Below are positions 31,991-43,632 of a stretch of 64,000 nt of DNA, in pieces. The DNA comes from Symsagittifera roscoffensis (lineage: Eukaryota; Xenacoelomorpha; Acoela; Convolutidae): assembly GCF_963678635.1 (NCBI RefSeq), contig NC_087062.1, positions 29,350,833-29,414,832 on the forward strand, read 5' to 3'. The notes under the pieces are model-generated. The model searched no databases, was not told where the DNA came from, and was given only the letters and a program-made list of their open reading frames with translations. The first letter of the stretch is position 1. Each line of letters begins with the position of its first letter. A program made the translations under genes and the position numbers.

Positions 31991-32859
31991 ATAAAATGTG
32001 GACCGGTGGAAATTGCTCTGACTGAGTTCAACCCAGATTTTTCGTGACTGAGAAGTGTTTTGAAAGGTTGGAAAAAAATCATTTCGACCAGAGTTCCACA
32101 GAGGAGTTTTTTGACCAGGAAGAGTTTCGACAGAGAAAAAGAACATTTCGACTATCGCCTAGCGAGATGAAACGTTTCGACTGAGTTCGATTCAGGAGTT
32201 TTATCGCCCGAAGACTAGTTTCCGCAAACATCTTAAACATGTTTTAACATTTTTTGCAGAATAACAGTCGAAGTGAGCCACTATGATAGTTACATCACCT
32301 CTATCTGATGTTTTTTGTTGCATTGACTTTGCGTATAAAGTATAAGAAAAAAAATTGAAACCAACTGAAAACAAAAATAATCTTTTTCCTCTGAGTTTGG
32401 AACAATAATTAAAGGTGGGTTTACGCGCTGGTAATAAAAAACTGTACTCTCTCAGTATGGTATGAGATATTTTCAGTGGGACTTTGAGCACAATATTAAC
32501 TTCGATAAAGAACAATTTGTCAAATGTAGAATAATCACCCCGAAATAAAAAAATATTGAGATTTTTCGAATGACTAATAATTTGATTTCTACCTTCAAAG
32601 AAGAGAGTTTCACAAAGAATAAGGTTTCACCGCGTCAAAGAAGAGGGTTTCACGAAAAACGTGAGTTTTGCTATTCATAGAGGATCTTTTGACGGCTATT
32701 CAGCCTGTCTACAGGTAGTCATTTTTTATCTCTCCACATTCCAGACTGATTTGTTTTTTATCTCTTTCTATTGCAACCACAGCAAAACTAATTATCTACT
32801 ATTTCAGCCCCAATTGGTCAGGCGGTGCTAGAACTGAATCTTGATTACTCGTCCTCACA
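31991..32859. other. Unclassified sequence, weak 'tttcgac' periodicity
   Basis: Bases 32060-32200 contain repeated 'gaccag/gagtt' and 'tttcgac' words, which may be a decayed extension of the minisatellite. A 104-codon minus-strand frame (32515-32201) has no recognisable features. Confidence 0.3.
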
Positions 32860-32867
32860 CAATCAAT

Positions 32868-33690
32868 GCCGTGGCAGGTGCTCGGTTTCACCATCTGATA
32901 ATCTCGAAGCAGCACATTAATACTATGCTAAGTGCCTCAGAGAAGTTGATATGAGATAGTCTGAGTCTATGCAGGTCTTCAATTGAAACACAGTTTCAGA
33001 GACCGTAAAACGTTCTTGAGTTTTCGTTTTTTTCGAGTTTACAGCAATAAGTATAGTCAACTCTTCGACAGGGTTTTCAGCATTTACTCTACTAAGTTAC
33101 CTTGATTGAAACACGCTTATTTTTTGAGGCTTTTCTAATACTTAATATAGAACATGTTAATCTTAAAAGTAATTTTGAAAAATGAATAGAGACCCTTTTA
33201 AATCTTAAAGTACAAAAAAAAATTCTTATGTTTTTTTTTAAACTGGTTACACCAGAAACAACTTTTAAAAACATTTGCGATTCCATTTTTTTCTTTAAAA
33301 ATCTTGAGTTACTACTCGTAAATTTTTTATATTGAATGATTGACAGTTCTTCGACTGCTAATATTTCTTCCCCGCTTATAATTTGAAACTAAGTTAATTT
33401 TTTGTTAGAAAATTTATCGATAACTATCGTAATTGAACAAACAAATTCTCGTGAGTAAACCATTGTTTTCTTGAGATAAGAATTTGTACCAGTATTGCAG
33501 CCACATATGGTGACGCTGTGGTAGACAGGAAACCAGAGGTGACATGGGAGCACGTGTTCGCACATTATCCATGCCATGGCAAGGGCTAAATTACACGAAC
33601 TGACAACCTCGAAGTTTGCGCCTTTTAAATCTGCTTTGTGCCTCTGCGAAACTGACCTGAGATAGTCTTAGTTATTTTAGGATTTACAAT
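32868..33690. repeat. Old direct repeat pair (about 32868-32990 and 33565-33685)
   Basis: Both arms contain 'tgcc(g/a)tggca', then 'ctcgaag', 'gtgcctc' and 'tgagatagtct.agt' in the same order, about 700 bases apart. The arms are roughly 70% identical by eye. Confidence 0.6.
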
Positions 33691-34649
33691 GCAATAACAG
33701 TTCAAAAACCCACCTAGTCAACCATCCTGTCGTTTTTCTTTTTTCTCAAGTACACCGCTTTCGTTATATTCAACCCTTCAAAAAATCTATAAAAGCGATA
33801 AGCTTGTTTTCATATTTTACTTTTTATGTTTTTTTTTGCTTGAAACAGGCTCATTGATTAAAGCTTTTCCATTACCAACTATAGCAATTCATTAACTAAG
33901 AAGGGATGCTAGCTTTCATAGTCATCACTGTTGCTAATTGATCTAGAGACCTTTTAATATCTTTTAGAACAAATAAATGATGCAGATGAAATATAAAAAA
34001 ATTTTGTGAAAATGATTAAATCAGAAAACGGCACAAATTCCTATCAATCAGCGATTTCTTATTCTTTTATGCAAAGTTTGTCGAGAAAATTCTTTTATAA
34101 TCCAATTTTTCACCGGAATCTGTGACTCACTACTCCTCGTCAAGTTTTCTTAGATTAAGGGAGTAATAGTTCTTCGATTACCCTTGTTTTGTCTTGTTAT
34201 CATTATTTGAAACATTTGTTGAAATATCATCATCAAGGACTGATTTTATTGAAAGAACAGGCTCTACCAAAGATAAGTTTTGCAAGATCCATATCAAATT
34301 TTTTTGAAAAAATTAAAGATAAAACTGTTTATTTTAGTTTCAGTAAGTAATCGAAACTAGCTTACATAAGAAGCAATACTATTTTGTAGGGTTCAGGGTA
34401 AACATCCTGCATGTCAAACATCCGCTAGTTCAAGTTTATCAAACATTTATAAAATTTTCGTAATTATCTGACGTTAGAATTTCAAAATTAAGATAGCTTT
34501 TAATAAGCCGATTCCAGTTTAGCCAAGTATTGGTTCTTGCTTTTTACTGTCTCTAGCTAAATAGGGGAGGAGTTTCGTATTCTGGTGTTTTTTTTGGTAA
34601 TCCGCGCAAAATCAGGTAATACTCATGATAATTGTAGTAAGTAGAGTTA

Positions 34650-35290
34650 TATTTCGTATTGAATCTCTTTCAGTCGTGATTCGATAGAAGCTGAAAAAAT
34701 TCCAAACAATTTTCTAGTTTGAAATTTTCAGAAAACTACTTTGAAATTTTTAATTTTTCGTCTAATATCGAGCAAGAAAAGTGAGCGAGCAGACTTATTT
34801 TGTTTTTTAACCAAGAGAATTAACCAAAAATAATAATTGAAATGGTCAGAGTGAAACGTCCAGCCTTCATTTTAACGACAACAAAATTTTCTCAAAAAAA
34901 TCCCAGCGTCGTGAAAAACTGGTTCAAACTCCGAGTTTTACGCCAACTTCCAGCGAGCAAGTAAAGCCAGCGAGCGGACATTTTATGGAAGAATACGTAG
35001 AAAAAATTTTTTTCGTAAATTTGTTTTTTGAAAAACTTCAGCGCAGTTTTGGGAATAAAAACGTCAACAATTCAAAAAACATCTGCAAAATTTTTAAAAC
35101 AAATTTTTTTGAAAGTTTTTTTAATTTTTCCAATGATTTTTTGACTTTATTGTCTTTTCTGGACAAAATTAAAACCCGATTTGCCTGTTTTGCTGTGATT
35201 GTCGAAAATCTTATTATTCTACGCTTTCTTTAGATCTTTTTATCACACCACGCACAAAAACTACTCTAAATTCAAAAAATATATCTTCGG
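34650..35290. repeat. Dispersed repeat, copy 1
   Basis: 'tctttcagtcgtgattc', 'gcgagcgagcag' type words and 'cacaccacgc' occur in the same order as at 62725-63130. The 'gccagcgagcg' word appears again at 34965. No coding evidence. Confidence 0.55.
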
Positions 35291-35759
35291 AACATTCTGT
35301 GCTACTTGCACGGCAACCGGCTATCCTTGATATCATATAGATTTTTACCCTCTGTTGGCAAGCTTGCAACGCGTTGGCAGGACTACGGCTGGTACTTTTT
35401 TTTCTGCCAATTCACAATCTTTTCAGCGAATGGTAGAAACTTGATGTTTACCCTACATTTTGATGATAGAAACTTGGTAGAATCGTAGAAATTTGATGAA
35501 TGATAGAAATTTGATGTTTACCCTTACATTTCTTGGATGTTTGTGCGATGCCCTGTTGTGAAATACCATTTAAACCAGTCATAAAAACAAACCAGTAGGA
35601 GTATCACAGAGTTATTCAATCAGTATGAAGCGTAAAACAAGACCCTTCGTGTGGGGTGAAGCTCTTATCATCTTTACAATTTTTGCGGTGTCCTGATAAG
35701 CTTCGTTAAAAATGACCAAAAATCAAATAACAAAATCTTTCCTTAAAAAGACAAATTAA

Positions 35760-35945
35760 TACGTGCTGGCGCCAAAAGCGTTTTTAGAACAAACCTTCCG
35801 TTAAATGGGCAAAAATGGATGTGGTTAAAAAGTTTCAAAAGGGGACCTTTTGGAAGGTGGCTGGTCAAATCCCTGAGAAAAGATGAAAACAGGCATCCAC
35901 CAGCTCCCCCTTCTATATCCGATCTTTGATTAGAGATCTAAAAAA
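35760..35945 (+). mobile_element. hAT-type MITE remnant
   Basis: Contains GCTGGCGCCAAAAGCG, 'aaaatggatg', 'tcaaatccctgag', a C-rich run and an end resembling TATCCGATCTTTG, collinear with the element end at 59970-60152. Left end not located. Confidence 0.5.
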
Positions 35946-36879
35946 TGTTGTTCAGAAGGGGGCAGTCCAGAATACAAGGGCTTGAAGGCAGTTTTTGCGA
36001 CAGGGTCGAAACGGACGAAGGGGGCAACTTTTGTTGATCTAAAATGTCTTCTTAACTGTAAAAAGTTCATAGATGTAAAAAAAAACGGCTAAGAAAAATT
36101 TGACATGAAAAGGGCGCCTTGCAAGTATTGGTCATTTCGTTTTGCACTTTATTAAAAAACAGTCCGCAGGTATAGTTTCATATTTAAATTCCACCAACCC
36201 AGTACACTTACTAATATGCATAAACAGCCATGACCTTAGGTTTCAAATCAAAATGTATTTTTTTCGTTCGTCAAAACAAAAACCCGTTTTAATAACTAAC
36301 GAAAGATCAGGCGCAACTAAAATCAATCTATTTTTTGTAGATATTTTCAATTGATAACGCTAATTTTATATCGCACCTCATCTTTTTTGTCTTCAAGGCA
36401 GTCTCAACTATTGTCATGTGACCAGTAGAATCTAATCAAATTTCCTGTTATATTGTTAAATTTCAACTTTTTCAAATTTTTGTCTTCAGAACAAGCGACT
36501 CCAAATTGTCTTGTTATCATTACGAACAGTTATCATAACGGCGCCAGCCAACCAGTATTAAATTGATTGCTGTATCGAGCGTTTTTATAATAAACTCAAA
36601 TAAACTCGAAGACAAGGGCTTTCTGTAGTCCCCTTAATCAGTTGTAAGCCCCTGAAACATAGAAAAAAGTGGTGAGTTTGAATGGTTACATTTACTTTTT
36701 TTTCCGAATCGGATTAGATTTTTAATTTATACTCACATTTTTAGAAGGCTTACGTAACAAACTAAATCAAAATACAAAGAGCTTTGTTGAGAGAGTCTGA
36801 ACTTATTCGCAAATAGAAACCTTACGCGCACTGGCGTTTCATGGATCATAAGCGGTTATATTTGATTTTCGTTGTCAGT

Positions 36880-38150
36880 AGATTATAATTATACAAAATT
36901 ATAATCGATTGAAAATGAATTATTATTCAACTCTTTGTCAACAACCCAAATAAACCCAGTTCACGCGATTATCATCAAAATATTATAATGATTTTTTTCT
37001 AAAATTAGTTTAAAGCTTTCAAAAATTGCTTTTGATTTAGGAGACTGGTCGCTTCTGGTTTAATACACGTTGCATTAGATAAAATGAGTTATATTGTTGC
37101 TCAGAAAACGGCAAAAGAAAAATACAGATAGACCCAGTGTTGATCCATTCGTTGTAAGGTTGCTTATCTGTCCTGAACTGAATCATACATATTCAGACCT
37201 GACCTGAATCACATGTTCAGATCTGGCTTTTAATGTGAGATTGCATATATGTATTGACAGCAAAATTGCACATCTTTTTCCCAGTTGTCAAAAACCTTTA
37301 AAAAATTTTGGCTGTTTGTTTCTTTTTGTTTCTCTACTTTTGTTTCTCTTCTTCAAGATTCTTAGAATTTTCTTGAAGAATCTTTCAAGATTCTTTGGCA
37401 ACATCCTGCCAAAACAGCCAAGGTTTTCTTTAAAGTTTATAGAGAATTTTCAAAAATTTTGAAGATTTCTGGACTTGGTGAGATGATTGCATTTTTTTTC
37501 TGCACAAAACTTTGTTTATTTTGATAATTTTTATGTTTTATTGCATATTTTTGTCCATGTCCAAACAAAACATAGACCATGTCTGCATAGGATCTGAAAC
37601 AGGCAAGATTTTAAGAAGCTCAGATCTGATTTTAAGTTTTTGCAAGGAAAGGGATACTTCCTTTTTTGTCCTTCAAGCATATGAATCTCGTCCCCAATTT
37701 TACCACCCCCAAACTGATTTTTAAAAATGTCCTAGACGCAAAATTAAAAATGTTTTGCCACAATCCCTTCCAACATCTATGTTTTTTCATGGGTGCGCCA
37801 CATTAACCCTTTACCCCCACACATTACCCCGGATTGGAGGGACTTTCAGGAGGGTTGATGGGATAGGGTGAGGTAGCCTAACAAGCGAATGAACAAGTTT
37901 ACTCTCTTTTGCAAAACACTGCAAAAAAGAGTAAATTTTTCACATCTACAAAAATAATCGATCATATTGTTTCTCAAGAAAAAAAATGATTGTATTTAAA
38001 TTGATTATAATGGTTTATGATGGATTTTTGATTATTGTATCAAAAATCAATTTTTATGGTTATATCGTCATAATAATTAATTAAATGGACTAAAATTTTT
38101 GCTGTTATAATCTATAAGAATTGATTATTTTTCAAGAAACTATAGTCCTG
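36880..38150. other. AT-rich intergenic with TAATCGATT-type motif clusters
   Basis: Clusters of 'ttataatcgatt', 'gattataatgg' and 'aatcgatca' words occur at about 36880-36930 and 37955-38140, related to the TIR element at 57487-58345. Bases 37690-37880 are locally C/G-rich but contain no gene-like frame. An AAGAATCTTTCAAGATTCTT palindrome lies at 37376-37395. Confidence 0.4.
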
Positions 38151-38707
38151 GGAACATAACAAGTTCCAATTAAACCCGAGCTAAAATTTTCGGCCAAGAC
38201 TTCGAAAACATACATACATGATCTTTGATATAAAGTGTATTATTGCAATTACTTCGAGGCCATAAAAGAAAATTGTCACAATTTTTAACTTAAGATGAGG
38301 AATGAATAAAAGGATATCTTTTCTTCTAAATTATTAACCCTCAAATTAGCAGTTTACTAAAAATGCGTCTTTAGGTTAAGAACCGGCCCGATTAAATCGT
38401 TTTTGCGTATAACAATTACTACAAAATAGAATCTCATTGGGTAAATGCAGTGGAACATTGCAGCCCCTTCTTATGCGTAATTTTTTTGCTGCATCTCTCT
38501 GGTCTTATCATACTCAAATCTTCCCTAACTGCCTGAATAAACCAAACTTAGTCCCTGAGCAGAAAAAACTAGCTTGTCTACACCACAGACAAGTTGCATT
38601 TTACAATTATAACACTGTTTGATCTCACGAAAAAAAAATCAATTTTAAATTGTCGTGGTTATCAAATTTAGCTCACGTGGTTTGCTCAAATTTTTCTAAA
38701 AATAAAA

Positions 38708-39325
38708 ATTACGAGGTCAAGCTGTGCACTGGATAGGCGCACAATTTTGTGTCTGTATGTTCCTGGTTTCCAGAGACAAATCTTTAAACCAGTTCTAAAT
38801 TGTAAGGATTCCATTTACAAAAATTTGATGAATTCCGCGTACAAATACCTGCAACGTAAATTTTGTCGGCACATTTGTTTTGTTGCGGATTCCACGACAA
38901 GCAAATATAGATAGTTGTTCTGGATTCCGCAACTGTAAGTGGATTCCGCAAAATGTAAGTCAAATTCGCAAATTTAAGTGGAATCCACAAACAAAATGCG
39001 GATTCCACTTGCAATTTGCGGATTCCACTTGCAATTTGCGGATTCCACTTATAATTTGCGGATTCCACTTACAATTTGCAGATTTCGCTTATTCCATAAG
39101 TTGTTCTGGATTCCGCAAATACAATTGCGGATTCCGCAAATTCGCCTAATTTTGGAGCAAATTCGAGCTGTACAATGTTTTAAGTATTTGTTTGTGGAAT
39201 CCAAAACAGCAAAGAAGATCAAAGAAAAGTAGCAGTGTTGCGAATTCTGCGACAAATCTGATCTTGACCTGTTGCAGAATCCGTATACAATGCACAGAAT
39301 GCAATGCACAGATTGACCTCGTAAT
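38708..39325. mobile_element. 618-bp nonautonomous TIR element, same family as 11221-11420
   Basis: Left end ATTACGAGGTCAAGCTGTGCA and right end (reversed) ATTACGAGGTCAATCTGTGCA differ at one base. The interior includes many GCGGATTCC/GGAATCCGC words and a 20-bp tandem array. A related, less complete element starts at 53574. Confidence 0.85.
38997..39096 (+). repeat. 20-bp tandem array, about 4.5 units
   Basis: TGCGGATTCCACTTGCAATT starts at 38997 and repeats at 39017, 39037 and 39057, with a degenerate fifth unit at 39077. It lies inside the 618-bp TIR element. Confidence 0.92.
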
Positions 39326-40417
39326 GAAAAAACGCAATTACGACCAATTGTTTTTGTGCGTTTATAGTTATTTTCAATGCGTTTGAAGCCTTTTTCTGTG
39401 TGCAATTGAGTGTAAATACTAACCTAAATGAAAAATTCTTTTGTTTTTCAATTTTTCAAGTTTACCTAGAGATTTTTTTATACCGTTTCGATTTTCTTGA
39501 GGAGTTACTGGCTTTTGAAAAAATTAAAATCATTTTTGAGTTTTTTTAAATTAAACTACTTTTCTGGAACAGTTATACGCAAGTTGACAAAATTGGAAAC
39601 TGCAAATCAAAACTTTTTTATACATAGGTAAATTTTTGGACTCAAAAATTTTGCTTCTGTGGTGCCTGTAATTTTTTCGGCGCGCGTTTTTTTTGGCTTC
39701 GGTGCAAAAGTGGGAACTTTTAGATAGCAGCCAACTTTAAAGCGTTCTAGGTTATGCGCGCAAAAGGTTATCAACAATAACATTTAATAGTTATGGTTTT
39801 ATCAATTGTGTGTCACCAAACACGTGTTCTCAGCTACTCAGAGACGAAAATCTTAGTCATATAATTGCTATACACTCTCCCCAAAAATATTGAGAAGTGA
39901 TACAACAAAAGCATTTGAATCGAAGGAAAAATTGCGATATAGAAAACGTGCAAAATAAAGATTATTCCTTCAAAATCAAGTAATAGGTGTCTGTCAATAG
40001 AATCAACTCAACATGAAATAATAAAAAGTTGACATTTTTGTGTACTCAAATTACTCGTTTGTCAAAAAACCACAATTTGCATGCAGTTGAGTATTTTTAT
40101 TGGATTTATTTATACCAAAAAAAAGTTTTCCGATTAAAAAAAAATAAGTTTTAGTTATGCCTTTCTATTGAACCAATTTTCTATTGACTATTTTCTAATG
40201 GTTAAAAATTTTCAATGAAAACAATCTTAAGACTTGAGTTCCTAAAGTTTTTGCCGCTCAAGTGTTGATTTAAAACATTATGAATAGAGCATTATGGATT
40301 AAAGCAGTATGGAATCAAACTCGGAGCTGCAAAAATGATGATTGCAAATCAAAACTTTTTTATACATCGGAATCAAAATCGGAGCTGAAAAAATGAAAAA
40401 AAACTGCAAATCAAAAC
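39326..40417. other. Intergenic, no recognised gene
   Basis: The phrase 'gcaaatcaaaacttttttatacat' occurs near 39603 and again near 40345, so the ends of this interval are partly duplicated. Nothing else identified. Confidence 0.4.
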
Positions 40418-40476
40418 TTTCAACATACACGACCTTTTCAACATACACGAGGTTTCAACATACACGACCTTTTCTA
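40418..40476 (+). repeat. Short tandem repeat of TTCAACATACACGA
   Basis: Three units (about 16-20 bp each). The same word appears once at about 49158 inside the second gypsy element. Confidence 0.8.
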
Positions 40477-41329
40477 AAAACTATAAAAGCATTTTGCTTC
40501 TTTGTACCAACCACAGAAAAATTGACCCAATAATGGAATAGTGTGTTTTTCCCACACAAACACATGTTTGCCCTAAGCAATCGCCACAGGGATTTCGGTA
40601 ATATATGTGTTCGAGTGGCAAAAAAAATTCTGTTAATTGATAGTAGAAATTACGTATGTGGGACACAAATTATTTGACCAAAAAGTCTGCTGAACTTCAG
40701 TTCAATTTTTAGGAAACGTGTAAATGGGCTTTTCAATTGAATGATTAACAGTAAGTTGAACAAAAACCAGCTAATATTTTTAATGTCACTTATTGCATTT
40801 TGTGCTTGTGGTTTTTTAAGGCTGAAGGACGCGTCATAGTTAATGATGCTTTATATATTTTGTGATTTTAATAATTCCATATAATCATCGTATCGAAAAC
40901 TTTTTTCGCAGTGAATTAATCAACCATTATGATTTCAATTAAGAGTTCTACCGGTATAACCAATTTGTAAAAAACGCTAAATTTTATATTCTTTATAACT
41001 ATTTTTGATTCAAACAGCATAGGACAATAAGCCTGCTCGTATCGGGGCAAAGGACTAAATTTATCATTAAAGAATCAAAATTATCATTGCAAGAAAGAAC
41101 TTTTGCTGTTACTGTGTGCTAAAAAAATTTGCCAGGAGGAGACACTAAAGTAAAAGAGGGTCTTTTTGTTCCAACTTTCTTTAAAAAAGTAACGGAATAT
41201 TTGTGCTCGTGGTGGTTTTTTTTTCTTCAGACACATTTCGACTTTTTAATTATCCACTTTTGAAGAAGTTTTTTATATCATTCAAAAGCTATTGATGTCT
41301 TGAGCTGAAATTTAATTAAGATTTTTCAC

Positions 41330-41640
41330 CTGTGATCATTTTTTGTAAAGTTATGGGGGCTTAAAAATTGCCACTTTGGCCCAATTTGGGACAATTAACG
41401 CGCGATATATTTCGCGCTATTAACGCGCCAGCGGAAATTTGATCCGTCATAGAAATTGTTCCAAATTGGTTGAAACAACCTTGTTTGCCAAAATTGAATT
41501 GTTGCTAAAAACAAAGTCTATCACTCTGTACTGCATATGGAGTGTGGGGTGATGATTTTCTCAAAATTAAAAGGTAGTCGGAACAATCAGAACTACGCCC
41601 TAATAAGAGCAGTCTTGTTAGTGTTTCAGATCATCTGAAA
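41330..41640. repeat. Dispersed repeat, copy 1 (partner near 52450-52830)
   Basis: Shared words in order: 'gtaaagttatg', 'acaattaacgc', 'gatccgtc', 'tccaaatt'; and separately 'aattaaaaggtagtcggaac'. The partner at 52450-52830 has the two blocks in a different order. No coding content. Confidence 0.5.
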
Positions 41641-42570
41641 GTGAAGCTAATTAGTGTCGGAAAACAACAAAAAAAATGCAAACTCTCTCAAGGGAACTCA
41701 CTCGTTTTTGACTGAAGAAACGGAATCAAACATTAATTTTGTCATTAAAAACCTGTAAATTTGAGTTTTTTAGCTAATTATAAATCTATTGTGACAAAAT
41801 TTTCTTTTTATACTGCTACCTGTTTTATCAAATAAGCTAACCAAATTTACTTTGCTATGGTCTTCAGACACAATCTGACAGTCGATTTATAAAGTTAACC
41901 TAAAACTGGCAATAGCAAAAACTAAGTTGAATATTTTGTGTCAGTAAAATTATTTCAGCAATTTTGAATAAATATGACAAACAGAACTTTTAATTAATTA
42001 GGTTAATAATTTGAATTACTGATGGAGTTGATACAGTTAATTTTTTTAAAGATTATCACAACAACCAAATTGGTCGAATAAGCGTTTTTTGAAACAAGCT
42101 ACTAACAAAACAAACGTTTTTGTAATCACTAGGAGCGATATATGCGGACAAAAAAGCGTCAGCTTGATCATTGTAACCACTTCTTAAGAGAAATTAGCTA
42201 TGCTTGCTCAATTCTTAATTCATATTATCATTTTATTTAATTAATTTCCTAAATTTCAGTTTTTGACAACCTTGCTCAGATAAATTTGCTGACAAAAACC
42301 TCACGAGTATGATTTTTAACCGAACAAATACAGATTGATTCTACCATTGCCAGTTTTAATTAATATTCAGAAAACAATTAACAATATATGTCTAAAGAAA
42401 AAAAATAGCAAGAATGACAGGCACGGATCTAAGATTTTCTCGAGGAGGATGCAGAAACGGACTACGCTTAGACAGGCTGGACAGCCTTTCATTGATCCTG
42501 ATTACTTAATGTTATTATCGAAAAAAAATCAATTTCTTTTAAATTTTTTAGGTCGACAATTTAATTGGCT

Positions 42571-43632
42571 ACCCTCACTGACAAAAATGGAATCAAATTG
42601 ATTTTACTATGAAAAAAGGACATTGATTAAATTTAGATCTAACTTTGTATGAAAAACAAATAAAATTAAATAAAAAAAAGATAAAGATTGATTTGGATCG
42701 ATTTAAAATCCATTTAAATTGATCTTAAATCCCTGCTAAAATAATTGATCCAAATCGTTTTTAAATTGATTTAAATTTATTTTTTTTCAATCTTAATTTG
42801 TTTTTACTTTTAACGGAATAAAAAGGATTCAATTCGATTCAAACCGAGCATATTGTAGCATAAAAAATAGCAAAAAAAAGACCGAAATGTCGTTAAAAAT
42901 CTATGATTACGTTGCATTTTTTGAGTTCAAAAACTGACCTATATTGACCTTTTTCTCTTGATTCGATTATATTTTTTTGCTCAAAATCTGATTTACCTAT
43001 ATGATTTTCTATGATTTAATTGCAATTTATTGAGATCAAAACATAGTTCATTTTGAGCCTGTTCTTGTTTGTTTCATATGATTTTAACCATAATCTAATT
43101 TACAATGATCTTCAAAGATTTCATTGCATATTTTGGAGCTTAAAATCTGATTTATGTGGATCATTTCATTGAACTCTAGAACATCTGGCACATGTGTTTT
43201 TATTTAAAAAATCGAGACTAAAACATTTCAACTCTTTTTTCTAAGGAGTATGTTTTTTTTTGGCGACAAAATTGATATTAGTGAGTCTGAAAATATATCC
43301 AAACTGATTCAAATAGATTTTTAAAACACTTGAATTGATCCAAAAATTTCAAGAACAATCGATTTAAATCGATTTAAAATGGATTTAAGAGAGATTTGGA
43401 TGGATTTAAGTGAGTTTCCGATGATTTTAGTGAGTCGGAAATTCCATTGAAACCGATTTAAATCGATTTTTTAGACACTTAAATTGATGCAAAATTTTCA
43501 AAAAAGATCGAATTAAATCGATTCAAAATCCATTTAAGTTCGTAAACTGTACATTGTTAATCAATTTGGATCGATTTACAATTAATTTAATATTAATTTA
43601 AATCAATCCGAAACCCTTTTCAACCATGCGGG
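42571..43632. mobile_element. TIR-like element rich in GATTTAAATCGATTT motifs
   Basis: The left end reads CTACCCTCACTGACAAAAATGG and the right end, reversed, TACCCGCATGGTTGAAAAGGG; both then run into GATTGATTT. The interior carries dozens of variants of 'aatcgatttaaa' and 'aaatccatttaa'. Its right part is inside the first 1,747-bp tandem unit, so copies 2 and 3 repeat it without the left end. Confidence 0.45.

Noticed and set aside
38784-39405. Overlapping frames on both strands rich in WNPQ/IRKL or RIPL repeats
   Set aside because: They are translations of the 20-bp array and GCGGATTCC words in the TIR element, not genes.
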